Shown: piece after piece, positions 6,034 to 8,561 of the stretch | How positions within the stretch are numbered: position 1 is the stretch's first letter | How the letters are laid out: each line of letters opens with the position of its first letter | DNA from: Bacteroidota bacterium | GTDB lineage: Bacteria > Bacteroidota > Bacteroidia > Chitinophagales > LD1 | Direction: 5' to 3' | Length of the DNA stretch: 8,561 bases | Assembly: GCA_018267355.1 (NCBI GenBank) | Contig: JAFDYP010000132.1 | Location: forward strand, 1-8,561 | The notes under the pieces: model-generated | What the model was told of the DNA's origin: nothing | What the model saw: the letters and a program-made list of their open reading frames with translations, nothing else | Database searches by the model: none | Translations under genes and position numbers: made by a program

Positions 6034-7410
6034 TCACGCCTTATTAGAAAAATAAAAGTGCTCCGGGTGAAACTCTGTGTCTATGACCCCTATCTCACCA
6101 TTGCGAAACTTTGAGATCAGTATCTCGCAGCGGGTGCGCAGGTCCTCGCCGCTGGCGCCTGTCAGCTCACCATAGTATGCCGGGCGGTGGAGAAAGAGCA
6201 CCATATCTGCGTCCTGCTCTATGGCGCCGCTCTCGCGCAGGTCAGACAGCATGGGCCTCTTGCTGCCGCGGCTCTCTACGGCGCGGCTCAGTTGAGACAG
6301 CGCTACTACGGGTATATCCAGTTCTTTGGCCAGCTGCTTCAGCCGCCGGCTGATAGAGGCTACCTGCTGCTCGCGGTTCATGTGGCGCATAGCGGTGGCA
6401 TCTACGGTGATGAGCTGCAGGTAGTCTATGTAGAGAATGTCTATGTGGTGCTTCAGCTTCCACTTCTTGGCTATAGAGCATATCTCTGAGATCGTGAGGC
6501 AGGCACTGTCACAGAGCCAGATGGGCAGGCCGGCTACGTGGCCTGTGCGCTCATCCAGCTCCGTCCACTGCGTGTGGTGCAGGGCACCGCGCTTCAGCGC
6601 ATTGATGTCTATGCGCAGTTCATTGGCAAAGATGCGCTCTACCAGCTGCGTGGCAGACATCTCCAGTGAGAAGATCCCCACGCGTGCACCATTCTCCGCC
6701 TGCCGCTTAGCAGCCTGTACGGCAAAGGCGGTCTTGCCCATAGCGGGCCGCGCAGCCAGCACGATCAGGTCCGTGCGCTGCAGCCCCAGCGTATGCGTAT
6801 CAAAGTCGCGCAGGTAGATGCGCACACCTGTGTAGTGCTCTGAGGTGGCGGCGCGGTGCAGGCTCTCTACGGTGTCATAGACTATCTGAGGGTAGTCGCG
6901 CTCTGCGAGCTTAGCTATCGTGCTATTGATACCGTCCAGGCCGCTCATGGCCGCGCCTAGTACATCTATGAAGTCCGTGCCCCTGTAGCAGAGGTCCATG
7001 GTGGCCTGCGAGAGGCGTATCATGGACCGCAGCACGGCCTTCTCCTTTACGATCTGTGCGTGCATCTGTATGTGGGCGGGGCCTGTCACATCATTGGTGA
7101 GCTGCATGAGGTAGAGCATGCCGCCCACGCCCTCCAGCGCCGCAGTGCCGTGTGGCAGTGTGGCGTCACCTTTGGATATCTTCTCATAGACGGTCATCAC
7201 GTCTATGGGTGCGTGCTGCTGGTATAGCTGGCGGATGGCCGCATAGATGGCGCGGTGTGCCTCTGTGTAGAAGTCCTCCTCTGTGAGCAGTGCGCTGACG
7301 TGCATCATGCCCTGACCGTCGAGCAGCAGGGCGCCGAGCACCGCCCGCTCCATATCTGCGGACTGTGGCATGACGCGCTGCTGTGCTATATAGGATGTAT
7401 CCATACTCAT
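6034..7410 (-). CDS. dnaB: DnaB-family replicative helicase
   Basis: This gives 458 residues from ATG 7408-7410 to TGA 6034-6036. Possible alternatives are ATG 7404 and an upstream GTG at 7455; 7410 has the best-placed purine-rich ribosome binding site and gives the usual short lead before the N-terminal domain. DnaB hexamers unwind DNA 5' to 3' ahead of the replisome using ATP. The N-terminal domain opens with MPQSADMERAVLGALLLD (about residues 14-31). The RecA-like domain carries Walker A ARPAMGKT (220-227), catalytic Glu in FSLEMS (about 250), Walker B ILYIDYLQL (Asp about 329), SQLSR (about 372-376), DLRESGAIEQDADMV (about 390-404) and the arginine-finger region KFRNG (434-438). The length is normal for DnaB. 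The linker before Walker A reads TGVRIYLRDFDTHTLG rather than the usual T-G-x-x-x-G-F-x-x-L-D, so it is somewhat divergent. Whether it is the main chromosomal copy or a paralogue cannot be told from here. Confidence 0.92.
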   Translation of the reverse strand: MSMDTSYIAQQRVMPQSADMERAVLGALLLDGQGMMHVSALLTEEDFYTEAHRAIYAAIRQLYQQHAPIDVMTVYEKISKGDATLPHGTAALEGVGGMLYLMQLTNDVTGPAHIQMHAQIVKEKAVLRSMIRLSQATMDLCYRGTDFIDVLGAAMSGLDGINSTIAKLAERDYPQIVYDTVESLHRAATSEHYTGVRIYLRDFDTHTLGLQRTDLIVLAARPAMGKTAFAVQAAKRQAENGARVGIFSLEMSATQLVERIFANELRIDINALKRGALHHTQWTELDERTGHVAGLPIWLCDSACLTISEICSIAKKWKLKHHIDILYIDYLQLITVDATAMRHMNREQQVASISRRLKQLAKELDIPVVALSQLSRAVESRGSKRPMLSDLRESGAIEQDADMVLFLHRPAYYGELTGASGEDLRTRCEILISKFRNGEIGVIDTEFHPEHFYFSNKA

Positions 7411-7426
7411 AGACACCCTACCCCTC
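7411..7426 (-). promoter_or_regulatory. Ribosome binding site supporting the helicase start
   Basis: On the - strand GAGGGG (7421-7426) and TAGGG (7416-7420) precede ATG 7410 by 10 and 5 bases. No comparable site precedes the in-frame GTG at 7455, and the spacing to ATG 7404 is longer. This favours the start at 7410. Confidence 0.45.
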
Positions 7427-7495
7427 ACTGAGTCTGCTGACGAAGGCGAAACCACACGGCGTGAGGGGTGGGTGGACTACAAGGATAATAGCCCG

Positions 7496-7516
7496 CTGCG
7501 CAATGGACTTGCGCAG
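7496..7516. repeat. Inverted repeat in the helicase upstream region
   Basis: CTGCGCAA (7496-7503) and TTGCGCAG (7509-7516) are perfect inverted arms around TGGAC. A weak -7-like TATCCTTG lies just downstream on the - strand (7480-7487), but no TTTG box lies at the right distance. It could be an operator for the helicase gene or an mRNA hairpin. No T tract follows it on the - strand, so it is not a terminator for the genes upstream. Confidence 0.4.
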
Positions 7517-7540
7517 TGAAAAAAATGTTTATCGCCTGTT

Positions 7541-7672
7541 GTTATTGCGAGCCTGCCCGCCGTGGCGGGGAGCGCCTGCCTGACACTAATAAAACCCTCT
7601 CTGTTTTTAGATCCGGATTGCTTCTGAATTTGACGCTATCTATTTTCTATGAGAAAAATTCATCGCAATGAC
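7541..7672. repeat. Small interspersed element with imperfect terminal inverted repeats
   Basis: GTTATTGCGAG (7541-7551) matches the reverse complement of ATCGCAATGAC (7662-7672) at 9 of 11 positions. Inside are a GC hairpin (CCCGCC at 7556-7561 with GGCGGG at 7564-7569) and GGATTGCTTC (7615-7624). The combination CATTGCGAG, GATTGCTTC and GCAATGACG is familiar to me from scattered intergenic repeats in many bacteria; I could not search for it. It codes for nothing. It fills most of the gene-free stretch 7411-7739; apart from the inverted repeat at 7496-7516 I see nothing else in that stretch. Confidence 0.55.
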
Positions 7673-7739
7673 GGGGTGCTTTTTTAGATTTTGGCAGATG
7701 TAACATCACACAACGTTATGGCGCTATATCCTCTAAAAA

Positions 7740-8099
7740 CTAACGCGTAGTAAACGACCAGGTGGGAGAGCTGGCGCTGATGCTGTCTATGGTCAGTACG
7801 CTCACCTGCCAGTTGTACCGCTGCGCCGGTGCCAAAGGCACGGTCAGTGCAGGCGTGTCTGTATCGTACTGTGTCATCTGCAGGGTAGATACATTGGTCA
7901 CAAAGAAGTAATAGTGCATCGCATTGGTATAAGGGTTGCAGCTCAGCGTGATGGTATCAGGCTGTGCGGTGCTGCCATTCGCAGGAGAGAGCTGTATCAC
8001 ACTCGGAGGTGTGAGCTTATAGTTGTCAGGTTTATTGCAGGCGGTACTGAGTACTGTGATCATAGCCACTGCGGCTATGAGTGCGAGACGGATATTCAT
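7740..8099 (-). CDS. Small lipoprotein with a fibronectin/Ig-like domain
   Basis: This 119-residue protein starts at ATG 8097-8099 and ends at TAG 7740-7742. Residues 1-20 are a hydrophobic signal sequence ending VLSTAC, with Cys21 as the probable lipid-modified residue. The Leu is one place further from the Cys than in the strict lipobox, but Bacteroidota tolerate this. After a short linker, residues about 31-119 look like a single beta-sandwich domain: PPSVIQLSPANGSTAQPDT, then YYFFVTN, RYNWQVSVLTIDS and a closing PTWSFTTR. This is the pattern of fibronectin type III-like domains in surface proteins. I infer attachment to the outer membrane and a binding or structural role. The ligand is unknown. 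It lies 70 bases downstream of the TlpA-like gene on the same strand and could share its transcript, with a hairpin in between. No downstream terminator is visible. Confidence 0.75.
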   Translation of the reverse strand: MNIRLALIAAVAMITVLSTACNKPDNYKLTPPSVIQLSPANGSTAQPDTITLSCNPYTNAMHYYFFVTNVSTLQMTQYDTDTPALTVPLAPAQRYNWQVSVLTIDSISASSPTWSFTTR

Positions 8100-8113
8100 G
8101 ATGAGAGATTGTG

Positions 8114-8140
8114 CGGATCAAGGTTAGCGACTTCGATCCG
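8114..8140. repeat. Hairpin between the TlpA-like and lipoprotein genes
   Basis: CGGATCAAG (8114-8122) pairs with CTT and GATCCG (8131-8133, 8135-8140), leaving one bulged C (8134) and an 8-base loop. No T run follows on the - strand, so it is not a classical terminator. It could be an mRNA processing or stability element within a two-gene transcript, or chance. Confidence 0.35.
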
Positions 8141-8169
8141 AAATAGCAAACACCCGCCTGAGCCACTGC

Positions 8170-8561
8170 CTACCGCAGCAGAACCCGCTCCAGCATTGGC
8201 TTCAGCTTTTCATAGTTGCTCAGGCCATCGTCAGTCTGGCCGCCGTGCATGATAGCAGCTACACGACCATCGCGGCCTATGATCATATTGGTAGGAAAGA
8301 TCGACATGCGAAATACATTAGTGGTCAGGCTGTCAGCATTGGGTATGATGCGGTAGTCCAGTGGGTGGGCAGCGAGCACTGTATCCATCCTGATCTGGCT
8401 GCCAGATACAAAGGATAAGAACATCACCCGTCCCTCATACTCCTTTGCCAGTTTATTGAGCGAGTTAAACTCACGGATGCACGGCTTACAGCCCGGCCAC
8501 CAGAAGTTGAGCAGCAGTATGCGGCCCTGATAGTCATACGGCGCGATGCCCCTCCCCTCAC
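8170..8561 (-). CDS. TlpA/thioredoxin-like protein, N-terminus outside the window
   Basis: The frame is open from the right edge to TAG 8170-8172, giving 129 visible codons; the start lies beyond 8561. An in-frame GTG at 8427 would fall inside the domain after the active site, so it is not the start. The visible part is a thioredoxin fold: RILLLNFWWPGCKPC (active site at 8479-8502, dithiol C-K-P-C), then a REFNSLNKLAKEYEG helix, VMFLSFVSG strand, and IFPTNMIIGRDGRV carrying the cis-proline (8293-8295) next to the dithiol. TlpA-like proteins are exported thiol-disulfide oxidoreductases that reduce or exchange disulfides in the periplasm, for example in cytochrome c maturation. The usual W-C-x-P-C has Gly in place of the second Trp, directly before the first Cys. 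Any signal peptide or extra N-terminal domain is outside the window. The substrate is unknown. Confidence 0.85.
   Translation of the reverse strand, partial: EGRGIAPYDYQGRILLLNFWWPGCKPCIREFNSLNKLAKEYEGRVMFLSFVSGSQIRMDTVLAAHPLDYRIIPNADSLTTNVFRMSIFPTNMIIGRDGRVAAIMHGGQTDDGLSNYEKLKPMLERVLLR

Noticed and set aside
6437..6817. 126-codon + strand frame inside the helicase gene
   Set aside because: It is opposite the conserved DnaB ATPase domain and low in recognisable structure.
7453..7455. GTG start for the helicase, 15 residues longer
   Set aside because: The added residues do not resemble a DnaB N-terminus and no good ribosome binding site precedes it. It remains possible.

Overview
The window looks like a piece of a chromosome from a member of the Bacteroidota. 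I infer this from four things: the adjacent DUF1800-DUF1501 gene pair; a secreted protein whose N-terminal domain and DUF1566-type C-terminal domain are typical of that phylum; a promoter-like site close to the phylum's TTTG / TAnnTTTG pattern; and weak ribosome binding sites. The base composition is moderately GC-rich for the phylum. I cannot place it at genus level. No tRNA, rRNA, CRISPR array, transposase or integrase is visible.

Layout. Positions 1-2614 on the + strand hold the end of a DUF1800 gene and a complete DUF1501 gene, 13 bases apart and presumably one operon. All other genes are on the - strand. Read in their direction of transcription, from the right edge, they are: a TlpA/thioredoxin-like protein (cut by the window edge), a small lipoprotein with a fibronectin/Ig-like domain, a DnaB-family replicative helicase, a 139-residue protein resembling only the DNA-binding domain IV of DnaA, a 119-residue CsbD-like protein with a C-terminal membrane segment (followed by a clear intrinsic terminator), a soluble TPR protein, and a secreted DUF1566 protein. 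The last of these runs tail to tail into DUF1501, and the two stop codons overlap.

The gaps between genes are the most unusual part. Both sides of the small DnaA-like gene carry degenerate tandem repeats with an exact 7-base period, in several unrelated sequence families: NNAGANN and its reverse complement, an AGTATTA type, NGTCNAC and YGTNRTC. Two of these families are arranged as inverted arms, and one pair brackets a perfect 28-base palindrome symmetrically. The longest gene-free stretch, 7411-7739 upstream of the helicase gene, holds an inverted repeat and a roughly 130-base element with imperfect terminal inverted repeats that resembles a small non-autonomous or degenerate interspersed repeat.

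How the genes may work together. DUF1800 and DUF1501 form a conserved export-linked pair of unknown function. The helicase and the DnaA-domain protein could belong to one replication-related module, but they are separated by 167 bases of repeats and nothing in the sequence proves a link. The TlpA-like protein and lipoprotein may share a transcript. The remaining genes look like independent envelope or stress functions.
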